NCBI GenBank assembly: GCA_027619975.1
Contig: JAQCGX010000016.1
Span: 1 to 64,000 of the forward strand
Source: Nitrospinota bacterium
GTDB lineage: Bacteria > Nitrospinota > Nitrospinia > Nitrospinales > VA-1
Length of the DNA: 64,000 bases
Reading direction: 5' to 3'
Below are positions 6,544 to 15,636 of the stretch, piece by piece. The notes under the pieces were generated by a model that did not search any database, was not told the DNA's origin, and saw only the letters and a program-made list of their open reading frames with translations. Each line of letters starts with the position of its first letter. Position 1 is the first letter of the stretch. The translations under genes and the position numbers were made by a program.

Positions 6544-9342
6544 CTATGCCACCGTTGCCTGGAGGTTTTTAATACAGCGGGGGCAAATGCTGGTATGTTC
6601 TGTTCCCTCGACAATTTCCAGAAAGTAATTCCAGCACCGTTCGCATTTTTGCCCACCCATGGGTTTAGGAAGCACCTGCACCCCTTCCAAAACATCACTT
6701 TTAGTAACACCGCTCTCATTATCCAGGCTATCCACAACCTCGACCTTGGAAACGATAAAAATAAATTTTAATTCCTCAAAATCGTTATTCAATAGCGTGC
6801 GAATATTTTTCGGCAAAACAAGTTGCACGACGGCATCCAGGGAATGACCGATGACTTTTTCCCGGCGGCAGTGTTCCAGTGCCTTGCTCACCTCCCCTTT
6901 CAAAACGACGAGCATCTCCCATTTACGGATCACATCATCCTCTAAATTCAACTCGGATGCATCGGGAAATAAACTCTGATGAACGCTTTTTTCGGTCACG
7001 CCCCCCGCTGGCATATAAGACCAGATCTCTTCCGCGGTGAAACTCAAAATCGGCGCCATCAACCGCGTCATGTCCCTGAGCAGAATATATAAAGCCGTCT
7101 GCCCCGACCGGCGCTCCCTGGAAGTTCGGGGATAGGTGTAAAGCCTGTCCTTGATGATATCCAGATAAAACGCGCTGAGGTCCACCACGCAAAAACTATA
7201 AAAGGATTGATAGAACACATGAAACTCGTATTCATCGTAAGCTTTCATTATTTTATCAACCAGCAACTTGAATCGGTGAAGAATATAGCGGTCGATCTCC
7301 ATCAGTTGCTCATGGGGAACCATATCTTTTTGAGGGTCAAAGTCACTCAAGTTGCCTAGCAAAAAACGGTAGGTGTTGCGGATTTTTCGATACGCCTCGG
7401 TCAGGCGTTTGAGAATTTCCTGTGAGAGACGAATATCTTCCCGGTAATTCTCGGACGCCACCCAGAGCCTGAGAACTTCGGCACCGAATTGATCGATAAT
7501 CTTCTGCGGAGCGATGACATTCCCCGCCGATTTGGACATTTTTTTACCCTTACCATCGACCACATAGCCGTGAGTCAGGGCCGTTTTATAGGGCTCCTTG
7601 CCACGCGTTCCGACGGACTCCAACAGGGAACTGTGAAACCAGCCGCGGTGCTGATCGCTGCCTTCAAGATATAGATCCGCCGGCCATTGCAGATCGGGAT
7701 TATTTTCCACAACCGCCGCATGGCTGACGCCGGAATCGAACCACACATCGAGAATATCGTTTTCCTTGACAAACTTTTCACCGCCGCAAGCACAGCGCAC
7801 GCCCGGTGGTAAAAGTTCATCGGCTTCTTTTTCAAACCAGAAATCCGCTCCGTGTTGTTCCACCAGATCGACGATATGTTTAAAAACTTCCTCGGAAAGC
7901 AGGATTTCTTCGCAGACGGAGCATGAAAAAATAGCAATGGGTACGCCCCACGCCCGTTGCCGGGACACACACCAGTCCGGGCGATTTTCAACCATGTTAT
8001 AGATTCGTTCCTTGCCCCATTTGGGAATCCACTTCACCCGCTGAATCGCCTCCAGAGCTTTTTCCCGAAGACCTTCTTTATCCATAGAGATGAACCATTG
8101 ACGAGTGGCGCGAAAAATAATCGGCTGGTGGCATCTCCAGCAGTGAGGATAGGAGTGATTGATGGTAAACGCCCCCACCAAAAAACCATCTTCACGCAGT
8201 TTTTCGATGATGGCCGGGTTGGCCTTGGCCACAAACTGACCGCCGAAATGCTCCACCTCAGGAACGAACACGCCTGCGTCATCCACCGGGTTGTAAGTTT
8301 CCAGTCCATATTTATTGCCCACCACATAATCTTCCTGACCATGACCGGGTGCTGTGTGAACGCATCCGGTTCCCTGTTCCAGAGTTACATGATCGCCCAG
8401 AATGACTAAAGAATCCCTGTCGATGAAAGGATGTCGGCACACGGCATTTTCAAGGTCCTTGCCTTCGCATGTAGCAAGTATTTTGTATTCCGCAATGTCC
8501 CATTCCAGAACCAGGGCCGGCAAACGGTCTTCGGCAACGATATAAATCTGCCCATCCACTGCCACCGCCACATATTGAAAGTCAGGATGCAGGCAGACGG
8601 CAAGGTTGGCGGGAAGCGTCCACGGGGTCGTCGTCCAGATAACGAAAAAGGTTTTATCCGCATCCAGTTCCGCAAACGGTGGCGGAAGCTTGGACTTTAA
8701 AGGAAATTTGACATAGATAGACGACGACGAACGGTCGGCGTATTCTACCTCCGCCTCGGCCAGCGCCGTTCTACACGAAGTACACCAGTGAACGGGTTTC
8801 ATGCCCTGGTAGACCTGCCCGCTCATCACAAATTTACCAAACTCCCGAACAATGGTCGCTTCATAGGAATAGTCCATGGTCAGGTAAGGCCGGTTCCAAT
8901 CGCCAAAGACTCCCAGCCGGACAAACTCTTCTTTTTGGCTCTGCACAAACCCAGCCGCATATTCCCGGCACAGTTTGCGGATTTCATTTTTACTCGGTGT
9001 TAACTTCTTCTCTTTTTGCGCCTTGGTCACCTGATGCTCGATGGGCAGACCATGACAATCCCATCCGGGAATGAAAGTCGCATCAAAACCCTGCATGGTC
9101 ATATACTTGACAATAAAATCCTTAAGGATCTTGTTGAGAGCGTGGCCCATGTGGATATGCCCGTTGGCATAGGGAGGTCCGTCGTGAAAAACAAACTTGG
9201 GTTTGCCCTTGAACTGCTTGCGGATCTCTCCATAGAGGTCTTCTTTTTCCCATTGCGCGAGAATCTCCGGCTCTCTCTGGGTGAGGTTGGCCTTCATTGG
9301 GAAATCGGTTTTGGGAAGGTTCAGCGTTTCTTTATAGTCCAT
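6544..9342 (-). CDS. ileS: Isoleucyl-tRNA synthetase
   Basis: Class I aminoacyl-tRNA synthetase of 932 residues, a typical bacterial length. It has PPYANGHIHMGH (the HIGH signature) near residue 57, the CP1 editing domain (TTTPWTLPANLA, and HTAPGHGQEDY), and GKKMSKSAGNV near residue 600. An anticodon-binding domain follows, then a C-terminal zinc finger with two CxxC pairs (CERCW and CPRC). It charges tRNA-Ile and edits misactivated valine. Transcribed with trpS upstream and lspA downstream. No T-box leader is seen in the 83-bp gap from trpS. Confidence 0.97.
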   Translation of the reverse strand: MDYKETLNLPKTDFPMKANLTQREPEILAQWEKEDLYGEIRKQFKGKPKFVFHDGPPYANGHIHMGHALNKILKDFIVKYMTMQGFDATFIPGWDCHGLPIEHQVTKAQKEKKLTPSKNEIRKLCREYAAGFVQSQKEEFVRLGVFGDWNRPYLTMDYSYEATIVREFGKFVMSGQVYQGMKPVHWCTSCRTALAEAEVEYADRSSSSIYVKFPLKSKLPPPFAELDADKTFFVIWTTTPWTLPANLAVCLHPDFQYVAVAVDGQIYIVAEDRLPALVLEWDIAEYKILATCEGKDLENAVCRHPFIDRDSLVILGDHVTLEQGTGCVHTAPGHGQEDYVVGNKYGLETYNPVDDAGVFVPEVEHFGGQFVAKANPAIIEKLREDGFLVGAFTINHSYPHCWRCHQPIIFRATRQWFISMDKEGLREKALEAIQRVKWIPKWGKERIYNMVENRPDWCVSRQRAWGVPIAIFSCSVCEEILLSEEVFKHIVDLVEQHGADFWFEKEADELLPPGVRCACGGEKFVKENDILDVWFDSGVSHAAVVENNPDLQWPADLYLEGSDQHRGWFHSSLLESVGTRGKEPYKTALTHGYVVDGKGKKMSKSAGNVIAPQKIIDQFGAEVLRLWVASENYREDIRLSQEILKRLTEAYRKIRNTYRFLLGNLSDFDPQKDMVPHEQLMEIDRYILHRFKLLVDKIMKAYDEYEFHVFYQSFYSFCVVDLSAFYLDIIKDRLYTYPRTSRERRSGQTALYILLRDMTRLMAPILSFTAEEIWSYMPAGGVTEKSVHQSLFPDASELNLEDDVIRKWEMLVVLKGEVSKALEHCRREKVIGHSLDAVVQLVLPKNIRTLLNNDFEELKFIFIVSKVEVVDSLDNESGVTKSDVLEGVQVLPKPMGGQKCERCWNYFLEIVEGTEHTSICPRCIKNLQATVA

Positions 9343-9425
9343 TTGATTTTTTTATAAGGTAAATTGTAGTTAAGAATAAAATAACATTCGATTGAGATGG
9401 ATTCGGCCTTAAGAAGTTTGCAAAA

Positions 9426-10412
9426 CTAAATCTTCATAACCTGCTTGACCTCTTGAAGAGTGGCATTGGCCACCTTGCCGGCTTTTTCCGTTCCGGCCCG
9501 CAATATTTCCTTCACTTCCTTGGGTTTGGCGACGACCTCCTGGCGTTTTTCCATGATGGGCCGCATTCCCGCGAGCATGGAATCGACCAGCTTCAACTTA
9601 CAGTCTCCACAACCGATTTGCGCGGTGCGACAGGCCGGGATGATTTCCTCCTGCATTTCCCTGGACGAATACAGTTTGTGGAAGGGAAACAGGTTGCAGA
9701 CGTCCGGGTCGCCGGGGTCCTCACGGCGGGCGCGTTGCGGATCGGTGAGCATGCCCTTTATTTTTTTGGCGATTTCCTTTTCAGTGTCCGACAAATAGAT
9801 GGCGTTATTATAACTCTTGCTCATCTTGCGTCCATCCACCCCATTGAGCTTGGGAATTTCCGAAATTTTAGCGGCAGGCTCCACAAACACCTTTTTTTTG
9901 TACAGGTTATGAAAGCGCCTAACGATTTCTCGGGAAAGTTCCAGGTGCGGCGCCTGATCGATTCCAACGGGAACAAAATCCGCCTTGTAGAGCACCACAT
10001 CCGCCGTCTGCAAAACGGGATACCCTAAAAACCCATAGGAACTCATGTCTACACTTTTGACCTCCACCTGTTTTTCTTTATAGGTAGGGTTGCGTTCCAG
10101 CCACGGGACCGGAACGATCATGGACAACAACAAATGCAGTTCTGCATGTGCGGGAATTTCCGATTGGACGAACAAGGTGCATTTTTCAGGGTCCAACCCG
10201 CAACTCAGCCAATCGACAGCCACATCGAGCGAAAACTGTTTGATGAGATGCGGCTCCTCATAAAGCGTGGTCAACGCATGCCAGTCGGCAATAAAATAAA
10301 AACAATCGTAATCATCCTGGAGGGTCAGCCAGTTTTTGAGGGCGCCATGATAGTTTCCCAGATGCAACCTGCCCGACGGTTGCATTCCACTTAGAATTCG
10401 TTTCCGCTTCAT
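9426..10412 (-). CDS. trpS: Tryptophanyl-tRNA synthetase
   Basis: Class I synthetase with the HIGH-like motif SGRLHLGNYHGAL near the start and GRKMSKSYNNAI in the middle; 328 residues from the chosen start, the normal size. The ATG at 10412 fits better than an in-frame TTG at 10430, because AGGTGA lies just upstream and family members begin a few residues before the SGMQPSG block. A Cys cluster (CRTAQIGCGDC) near residue 275 resembles that of some bacterial TrpRS. Co-transcribed with the M50 protease upstream and ileS downstream. Confidence 0.96.
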   Translation of the reverse strand: MKRKRILSGMQPSGRLHLGNYHGALKNWLTLQDDYDCFYFIADWHALTTLYEEPHLIKQFSLDVAVDWLSCGLDPEKCTLFVQSEIPAHAELHLLLSMIVPVPWLERNPTYKEKQVEVKSVDMSSYGFLGYPVLQTADVVLYKADFVPVGIDQAPHLELSREIVRRFHNLYKKKVFVEPAAKISEIPKLNGVDGRKMSKSYNNAIYLSDTEKEIAKKIKGMLTDPQRARREDPGDPDVCNLFPFHKLYSSREMQEEIIPACRTAQIGCGDCKLKLVDSMLAGMRPIMEKRQEVVAKPKEVKEILRAGTEKAGKVANATLQEVKQVMKI

Positions 10413-10433
10413 CGTCACCTGAATCGTCAATAA

Positions 10434-11090
10434 TCAGTTAAAACTGGCCATCAAAACCTGTTGCAATACAGGGAAAGCCTCCTGGGTCAAAAAGAGCACC
10501 GAATAGTTGATCGGCAGTCCCAGGATCGCGCCTAGAATACCGGTGTGGGCAAAATGATCCAGTAAAAAAATTCCCAGGATGACCACCGCTCCAAATCGGT
10601 CGTACCGGGAGATGGTTTCGGCCATATTATGAGAAACCAGCCCCTTGATAACGCTTCCTCCGTCCAGAGGCGCTACCGGTAACATGTTGAAAATAGCCAG
10701 AGCCACGTTCATATAAACTCCAAAACTGAGCAATACGAAGGCAATCACGTTTTCTTCCGGGGAGATCATGCGGATGAAAACACTGCAGACCACCGCCAGA
10801 GCAACATTAGACAGCGGGCCGGCAATCGCAACGTACATCATGTCCCGGCGGGGGTTTTCAAAATTTCGCCAATCGACAGGAACCGGCTTGGCCCATCCGA
10901 ATCCCACAAAATAGAAAAACAGAACGCCTACCATATCCAGATGTTTCAATGGGTTGAATGTCAATCTCCCCAGGCGTTTCGCCGTATCATCTCCCAGCAG
11001 GGAAGCCACCTTGCCGTGCGAATACTCATGCACCGTCAAGGACATCAAAATGACAGGGGTCATTAAAATCAACAATTGCGTCTTGGTCAA
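10434..11090 (-). CDS. Site-2-protease-family (M50) membrane metalloprotease
   Basis: The 218-residue protein consists almost entirely of membrane segments. It carries the zinc-binding HEYSH motif at residues 22-26, NPLKHLDMVG, and the second metal-binding motif PVAPLDGG near residue 157. There is no PDZ or CBS domain, so this is the short housekeeping-type M50 protein (YwhC-like) found commonly next to trpS in diverse bacteria, rather than RseP. It heads the minus-strand run with trpS and ileS. Its substrate is unknown. Confidence 0.88.
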   Translation of the reverse strand: MTKTQLLILMTPVILMSLTVHEYSHGKVASLLGDDTAKRLGRLTFNPLKHLDMVGVLFFYFVGFGWAKPVPVDWRNFENPRRDMMYVAIAGPLSNVALAVVCSVFIRMISPEENVIAFVLLSFGVYMNVALAIFNMLPVAPLDGGSVIKGLVSHNMAETISRYDRFGAVVILGIFLLDHFAHTGILGAILGLPINYSVLFLTQEAFPVLQQVLMASFN

Positions 11091-11313
11091 AACAACCTCT
11101 GGGAAATGGGTGAATTGGTTAATGATTAATTGAAATCGGGGTTGCAGTAGGCATCCCAGGAGGAACCAGGGAAGATAAAGAAAGGTAATTTCCTCAAAAA
11201 GACTGATCTACTTCAGCTTATTTTAGCGCAAATCCCATCTAATTCATAACCTTTAACGCCTCACCGAAGTAATTGTTCTGCCTGCAAAAACAGTTACACT
11301 CTCAAATTCAAAC

Positions 11314-12051
11314 TCAAATTTTCTTAGTCTTTGCGTATTTCAGATACGTATAAAAAGCCGCCGATAACGCCAGAAACATCCCCAAAAACCCCTCCCGAAA
11401 CCCCTGGCGCACAACGAAGTTTTTAAATAATGCCCACGGCGGACGCAAATAAAGATGGGTCCAGCTGGCTTCCCAGCCAGATTTCATCTTCTCTGCCGCA
11501 TAAATGGAGGAATAACGGTTCTGCCTGTCTATATAATCTTCAAAGCCTTGATAGGAGTAATGCAACAAAGGCTCGTGAATGACTCCAGAATCATCATCCG
11601 GGTCCAATTTTTCATGCACTTGCGACTCTTTGAAAGATACTTTGGTTTTATCGTAGAGCCTTGAAATTTTATCGGGATACCATCCACCAAAACGCACCCA
11701 GCGTCCGCCGAAAAAATTTTTCCTCGGAAACTGATAAACAGGATGCCCTGGCCCGGTTTGCAGTTCTTTTTGAATGGCTTGAGCGAATTCCGGGCTGACA
11801 ACTTCATCCGCATCAATATTCAATATCCAGCGGTGACTGGTTCGGGACGCGCAAAGGTTTTTTTGCCGGCCATATCCATGCCACTTTTCCTGAAACACCT
11901 TGTCGGTAAATTTTCTACAGAGTTCTACAGTCCGATCCGAACTGAAGGTATCCAGGACCACGATTTCATCAGCCCATTTCAGGCTTTGTAAACATCTTTC
12001 AATATTTTTTTCCTCATTGAGGGTAATGATCGTTACCGAAATTTTTTCCAT
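11314..12051 (-). CDS. Family 2 glycosyltransferase, WaaE/KdtX-like
   Basis: GT-A fold glycosyltransferase of about 245 residues. ISVTIITLNEEKNIERCL begins 3 residues after the chosen ATG, followed by ADEIVVLDTFSSDRT and the metal-binding D-A-D in LNIDADEV. The C-terminal half has the WGGRWVRFGGWYPD region and a hydrophobic tail typical of WaaE-like enzymes that decorate the LPS inner core. A 16-codon N-terminal extension to 12099 is open, but family members start at this Met. It lies 3' of the truncated GT4 gene on the same strand, suggesting an LPS or surface-glycan pair. The exact sugar is not predictable. Confidence 0.82.
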   Translation of the reverse strand: MEKISVTIITLNEEKNIERCLQSLKWADEIVVLDTFSSDRTVELCRKFTDKVFQEKWHGYGRQKNLCASRTSHRWILNIDADEVVSPEFAQAIQKELQTGPGHPVYQFPRKNFFGGRWVRFGGWYPDKISRLYDKTKVSFKESQVHEKLDPDDDSGVIHEPLLHYSYQGFEDYIDRQNRYSSIYAAEKMKSGWEASWTHLYLRPPWALFKNFVVRQGFREGFLGMFLALSAAFYTYLKYAKTKKI

Positions 12052-12169
12052 AAGATAACCAAAATCCCCCCAACCAGGACACCAGAAAAATAAAAGCATT
12101 TTACAGATTCATCCTTCTGACTCCAAGGGATTAATTTTTCTGCATTTTATTAGAATATGGTAATATAAT

Positions 12170-13099
12170 TCATTCAATTTCATGGCGAATGATTTCCCTC
12201 GGGCCACCGGGGCAATCGAAACTCAATACAGGAAGACCACAGGCCATGGCCTCTCCCAGAGAATTGACGAACCCTTCATAACGAGAAGACACCACAAACA
12301 GTTGGGATTTGCTCAATAATGGAAACGGATTTTTTAAGCGGCCAGGCATGACAACCTGGATTTCCAGATTCAAAGTTCTTCTTAGGTTCTCTAATTCCGG
12401 ACGAAGACTCCCCTCCCCCAAAATAATCAATTGCCAATCATTGTACTTGTTTGCAATTTTTTGAAAGGAGGATAACAAAAGATCGTACCCTTTTACATAA
12501 GTCAACCGCCCCATCGCAACCAGCCATTTTTTCTCAGGGTCAACGCCTTTGGGCACTTCAAATCCGTCTGTGTGCGCCCCCTGGGAAATAACCGGATTAG
12601 GAATGATGCGCCTTTTGTCCTTTGGCAGCCATTCAAAATAGTGGTCCGCAGATTGGGTAACACTCACAACCTTGGCTGCCAGGGGAAACGTCCATCGCCC
12701 CAGTTTATCCCAGATGCTGCCGTATAAATATTTATTGGGTTCACTCCGTTCGGAAACGATGATTGGCAGTCCAAGACCAATGGTTGAAACGAGTGTGTGA
12801 ATATTGATATCCACCAAAAAGGAAATGACGACTTGAGGATCGCTTTTTTTAATCGCACGCCGTAAAACCCAAAGCCGTTTAAAATTGTTCAGAAATCTTT
12901 GAATCGCAAAACGGGCCCGCCAATGAATGCTCAGCGGTGTATATTTTATGGAAGGATGAAGATCAAAAAATGAAGGAGCATCGGTAAAAGTCAGAATGGT
13001 AATATCCCATCCCTCTTCCGCCCAGTGATTGGCCAGGATGGAGAGAACCCGTTCCGCGCCTCCCGCCTCCATGGATGAAATCACAAATGTCAACTTCAT
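12170..13099 (-). CDS. Family 4 glycosyltransferase, C-terminally truncated
   Basis: The GT-B glycosyltransferase begins MKLTFVISSMEAGGAERVL and reaches the C-terminal Rossmann domain (AMGRLTYVKGYDLLL, IILGEGSLRPEL) and the donor-binding EGFVNSLGEAMACGLPVL. It ends abruptly after GGPREIIRHEIE, whereas relatives continue about 50-70 residues (typically DGLLVP...). No continuation is found in the other frames of the 70 bp before the GT2 gene. The donor-site Glu motif is retained, so some activity is conceivable, but truncation is likely. Probable role: LPS or capsule glycan synthesis. Confidence 0.8.
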   Translation of the reverse strand: MKLTFVISSMEAGGAERVLSILANHWAEEGWDITILTFTDAPSFFDLHPSIKYTPLSIHWRARFAIQRFLNNFKRLWVLRRAIKKSDPQVVISFLVDINIHTLVSTIGLGLPIIVSERSEPNKYLYGSIWDKLGRWTFPLAAKVVSVTQSADHYFEWLPKDKRRIIPNPVISQGAHTDGFEVPKGVDPEKKWLVAMGRLTYVKGYDLLLSSFQKIANKYNDWQLIILGEGSLRPELENLRRTLNLEIQVVMPGRLKNPFPLLSKSQLFVVSSRYEGFVNSLGEAMACGLPVLSFDCPGGPREIIRHEIE

Positions 13100-13190
13100 A
13101 ATATTGCCCTTTGTCGGTGTTTCAAATTATCTAAGGTAGAATAAATTCAAATCCTTATTATTTCCAGTAAACTTTTAATCTGACAACTTC

Positions 13191-14582
13191 ATGCCGGGCG
13201 CTCCCATTAAAAAATATTTACAGGTTCTTTCAGAGATTACTTCCAGAATCGGGCATGACCTTTACCTGGTCGGTGGAACCGTCAGGGATACTCTTTTAGG
13301 GAAGGAATGTTCCGATTTTGATTTTACCGGCAAAAATATTAAAAAAACCGCTCATCGGTTTGCCTCCGACACCCAATCTGCTTTTGTCAATCTAGACAGC
13401 ACCCCCGGTCGGGAAACCTTTCGCATTATCATCGAAAAACAATTCAATTTCGATTTCACCGAAATGCAAGGCGATTGCATCGAAGCAGACCTGGCTCAGA
13501 GGGATTTCACAATCAACGCCATGGCCATCCGCCTGAATGATTATCTGGAAGAAAGAGATACGTTCATTGACATCAATCGGGGCCGGTCGGACTTGAAAAG
13601 TAAAATAGTGCGTGTGCAACAAGGTCCAATTTTTTCTTCTGACCCTTGCCGTATGCTGAGAGCGTTTCGATTCGCCAGCACGCTCCATTTTGAAATCGAT
13701 GCGGACACTCTAAGCAAGATCGTAAATGAAAAGTCCAATCTCAAAAAAACCGCTCCAGAGCGCATCTATTATGAATGGATTCTCTTCCTTGGCGGTCAGC
13801 AGGTATTAAACCTGTTGCAGGTGATGGATCAGATCGGTCTCCTGGAATGCGTACTTCCTGAAACGGCGGAATTGCGAGAGCTTGACGCTGACCCGGCAAC
13901 CGCGTGGCACACTAGCCTGGATACTTTTAAAATTCTGGAAAGCCTATTACCGAATCCGGAAACAATCATTCCCGCCAACAGTCCTCTCAGCTTCCTGACA
14001 GGCAAACGAACGGCATTGTTGAAATTTTCCGGGCTTTTATATCGGCTGATGCCTTCGTCTTCCAATGGCCTTTCTCCGGAAAAAAGAAAACTGGAGGAAC
14101 AGTCCAAAATTATTTTGTTGCTTAAAAGGCTCCGCGCCAGCAACGCGGATATTCAATTTATTTACCGCACCATTCTCTGTCAACAGGAGGCCACGGATTC
14201 GAATCTGGATTTCGCCGGAGAAAAAATTGACGAATCGAAATTGTATCAATTCGTTAAAAATAATGAATCCGAATTGATGTCTGGCATCTTCCTCGCCTGC
14301 GCGATAAAATCTACTTTCGAGAACAGACCAAACACGGAAAATTTTTATCAAGCGGCGCACCGCATAGGCGAATTTTATTTTGAACGGTATTTACCGGCGA
14401 TGGATCGCAAGCCCCTTCTCGATGGAAAGGACCTGATCCAGAGTTTCAAACTGTCCCCCTCCCCTTTGTTCCAGATCATTCTGGACCGGGTAGAGGAAGC
14501 CAGGATTCTGGGAACGATCCAATCAAGAAGTGAAGCCGAAACGCTGGCGCAAAAAATCATCCAAACTCAACAGGTTCAATAG
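13191..14582 (+). CDS. CCA tRNA nucleotidyltransferase / poly(A) polymerase family protein
   Basis: Class II nucleotidyltransferase with the head motif LYLVGGTVRDTLLG and the catalytic carboxylates SDFDF near residue 44. The neck block RDFTINAMAI and DPCRMLRAFRFAS follow. At 463 residues it is longer than minimal CCA-adding enzymes, and the C-terminal half is helical without a clear HD hydrolase motif. It may add CCA to tRNAs; the tRNA-Gln in this window lacks an encoded CCA. It could be a split A- or CC-adding enzyme. The esterase gene follows 4 bp later. Confidence 0.85.
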   Translation: MPGAPIKKYLQVLSEITSRIGHDLYLVGGTVRDTLLGKECSDFDFTGKNIKKTAHRFASDTQSAFVNLDSTPGRETFRIIIEKQFNFDFTEMQGDCIEADLAQRDFTINAMAIRLNDYLEERDTFIDINRGRSDLKSKIVRVQQGPIFSSDPCRMLRAFRFASTLHFEIDADTLSKIVNEKSNLKKTAPERIYYEWILFLGGQQVLNLLQVMDQIGLLECVLPETAELRELDADPATAWHTSLDTFKILESLLPNPETIIPANSPLSFLTGKRTALLKFSGLLYRLMPSSSNGLSPEKRKLEEQSKIILLLKRLRASNADIQFIYRTILCQQEATDSNLDFAGEKIDESKLYQFVKNNESELMSGIFLACAIKSTFENRPNTENFYQAAHRIGEFYFERYLPAMDRKPLLDGKDLIQSFKLSPSPLFQIILDRVEEARILGTIQSRSEAETLAQKIIQTQQVQ

Positions 14583-14586
14583 CAAC

Positions 14587-15243
14587 ATGGCTGTAAATTA
14601 TAAAAATACCGAATGGCAGGGGGAAAAAGTCATCATTGGCGAAACCGAACTGGACATGGAGAAACCCATCAACCTTCTAATCGGTTTTCACGGCGCTGAT
14701 TCCACACCGGAGAATATGCTGATTCATGGCAACAGGCTGCAACTGAAAAATGCCTTGCTGGTCTATCCAGAAGGCCCGGTCGATGCCGGTAAGGGCTTGT
14801 GGAGCTGGTGGGAGGATGGCCCCCGGCAGAAACAAACCGTTACTGAATTTATAAAATATACCTCGCAAACAGTCGATGAAGCCCATCGGCACTTTTCCGA
14901 AAAAATACCAGAATCTTCCTTGAGAATCTGCCTGTGGGGGTTTTCTCAAGGAGGAGCCGCATCTCTGGTTTACACCCTTTTCGGGTCGCATCCCTTGCAC
15001 CGTGTGGCATCCATTTGCGGTTTTTTACCGGAACTCCCGGACGATACCGTCCTTCAACGTCCAGCTGTAGACATCCTTGGAATCTTTGGGGCCAATGATG
15101 AGGTCGTTCCATCCTTTCTGGCCGATTATGCCCTGGATGAAATGAAAGCCAAAGGCCATCAACTCACCGCTAAAGAGACCCAACAAGGTCACGAGATCAG
15201 TAAAGATAATCTTCAGGAGCTGACGGATTTTTTTAACAGCTAA
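14587..15243 (+). CDS. Phospholipase/carboxylesterase-type alpha/beta hydrolase
   Basis: The 218-residue alpha/beta hydrolase shows an oxyanion-region GFHGADST, the nucleophile elbow CLWGFSQGGA (Ser about residue 124), an acid residue in FGANDEVVP and a catalytic His in QQGHEIS. That is the full triad layout of the YpfH/EstB/phospholipase-carboxylesterase family. I chose the ATG at 14587 just after the upstream stop; a longer frame into the upstream gene is unlikely. It is a cytoplasmic hydrolase without a signal peptide, probably co-transcribed with the nucleotidyltransferase. The substrate is unknown. Confidence 0.85.
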   Translation: MAVNYKNTEWQGEKVIIGETELDMEKPINLLIGFHGADSTPENMLIHGNRLQLKNALLVYPEGPVDAGKGLWSWWEDGPRQKQTVTEFIKYTSQTVDEAHRHFSEKIPESSLRICLWGFSQGGAASLVYTLFGSHPLHRVASICGFLPELPDDTVLQRPAVDILGIFGANDEVVPSFLADYALDEMKAKGHQLTAKETQQGHEISKDNLQELTDFFNS

Positions 15244-15326
15244 ACTCACATTGACTGGCCAAACTTTTAAAAATTTCTTTCACTTTATTCGGCGCCGTGT
15301 TCTTTCCCGCGCTTAAAAGTAATTAA

Positions 15327-15354
15327 TTGACAGACCGCACAAGTCTGTTAAGAT
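15327..15354 (+). promoter_or_regulatory. Putative sigma-70 promoter of the first cobalamin operon
   Basis: A perfect TTGACA (15327-15332) is followed 16 bp later by TAAGAT (15349-15354, 4 of 6 to TATAAT). Transcription would start near 15361, about 20 nt before the conserved part of the cobalamin riboswitch. Confidence 0.55.
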
Positions 15355-15377
15355 TGAGCCAAATTTTCACAACACTA

Positions 15378-15522
15378 TTCAATGTTAAAGGGAAAACGGT
15401 TAAAAACCGTTGCGGACCCGCCGCTGTAACCGGGAACGAACCCTGTCGATACCACTGCTTGTTTTACAAGTGGGAAGGGACAGGAGGTAGGATGATCCGG
15501 GAGCCAGAACACCTGTTTGAAT
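15378..15522 (+). promoter_or_regulatory. Cobalamin riboswitch 1 (B12 element)
   Basis: The order of conserved elements matches the B12-element family. It has AAAGGGAA then CGGTTAAAAACCG, then GCGGACCCGCCGCTGTAA (the conserved CCCGCxACTGTxA core), and GGGAACGA. These are followed by CCACTG...CAAGTGGGAAGG, TAGGATGATCCGGGAGCCAGAACACCTG with the B12 box near 15500-15514. An intrinsic terminator follows 55 nt later, so binding of adenosylcobalamin or a related cobalamin probably causes transcription termination before btuF. Rfam RF00174-type search would confirm the boundaries. Confidence 0.95.
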
Positions 15523-15576
15523 AGTCCTTGCTAACTCTTCGTGGATTGAGGGGTAAAGGGGTTAAGTCACCCGATC

Positions 15577-15602
15577 CCATTCCTTACGGAATGGTTTTTT
15601 TT
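15577..15602 (+). terminator. Intrinsic terminator of riboswitch 1
   Basis: A 7-bp stem CCATTCC/GGAATGG with a TTAC loop is followed directly by eight T residues (15595-15602). It sits between the B12 box and the btuF start, so it is the likely expression platform of the riboswitch. Confidence 0.85.
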
Positions 15603-15636
15603 GCCCTTCTTCTCACTGGAACGAGGTTTTCCGGTG

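Noticed and set aside
9343-9425. T-box or attenuator leader for ileS
   Set aside because: Only 83 bp of AT-rich sequence lies between trpS and ileS; no T-box sequence and no terminator/antiterminator pair is visible.
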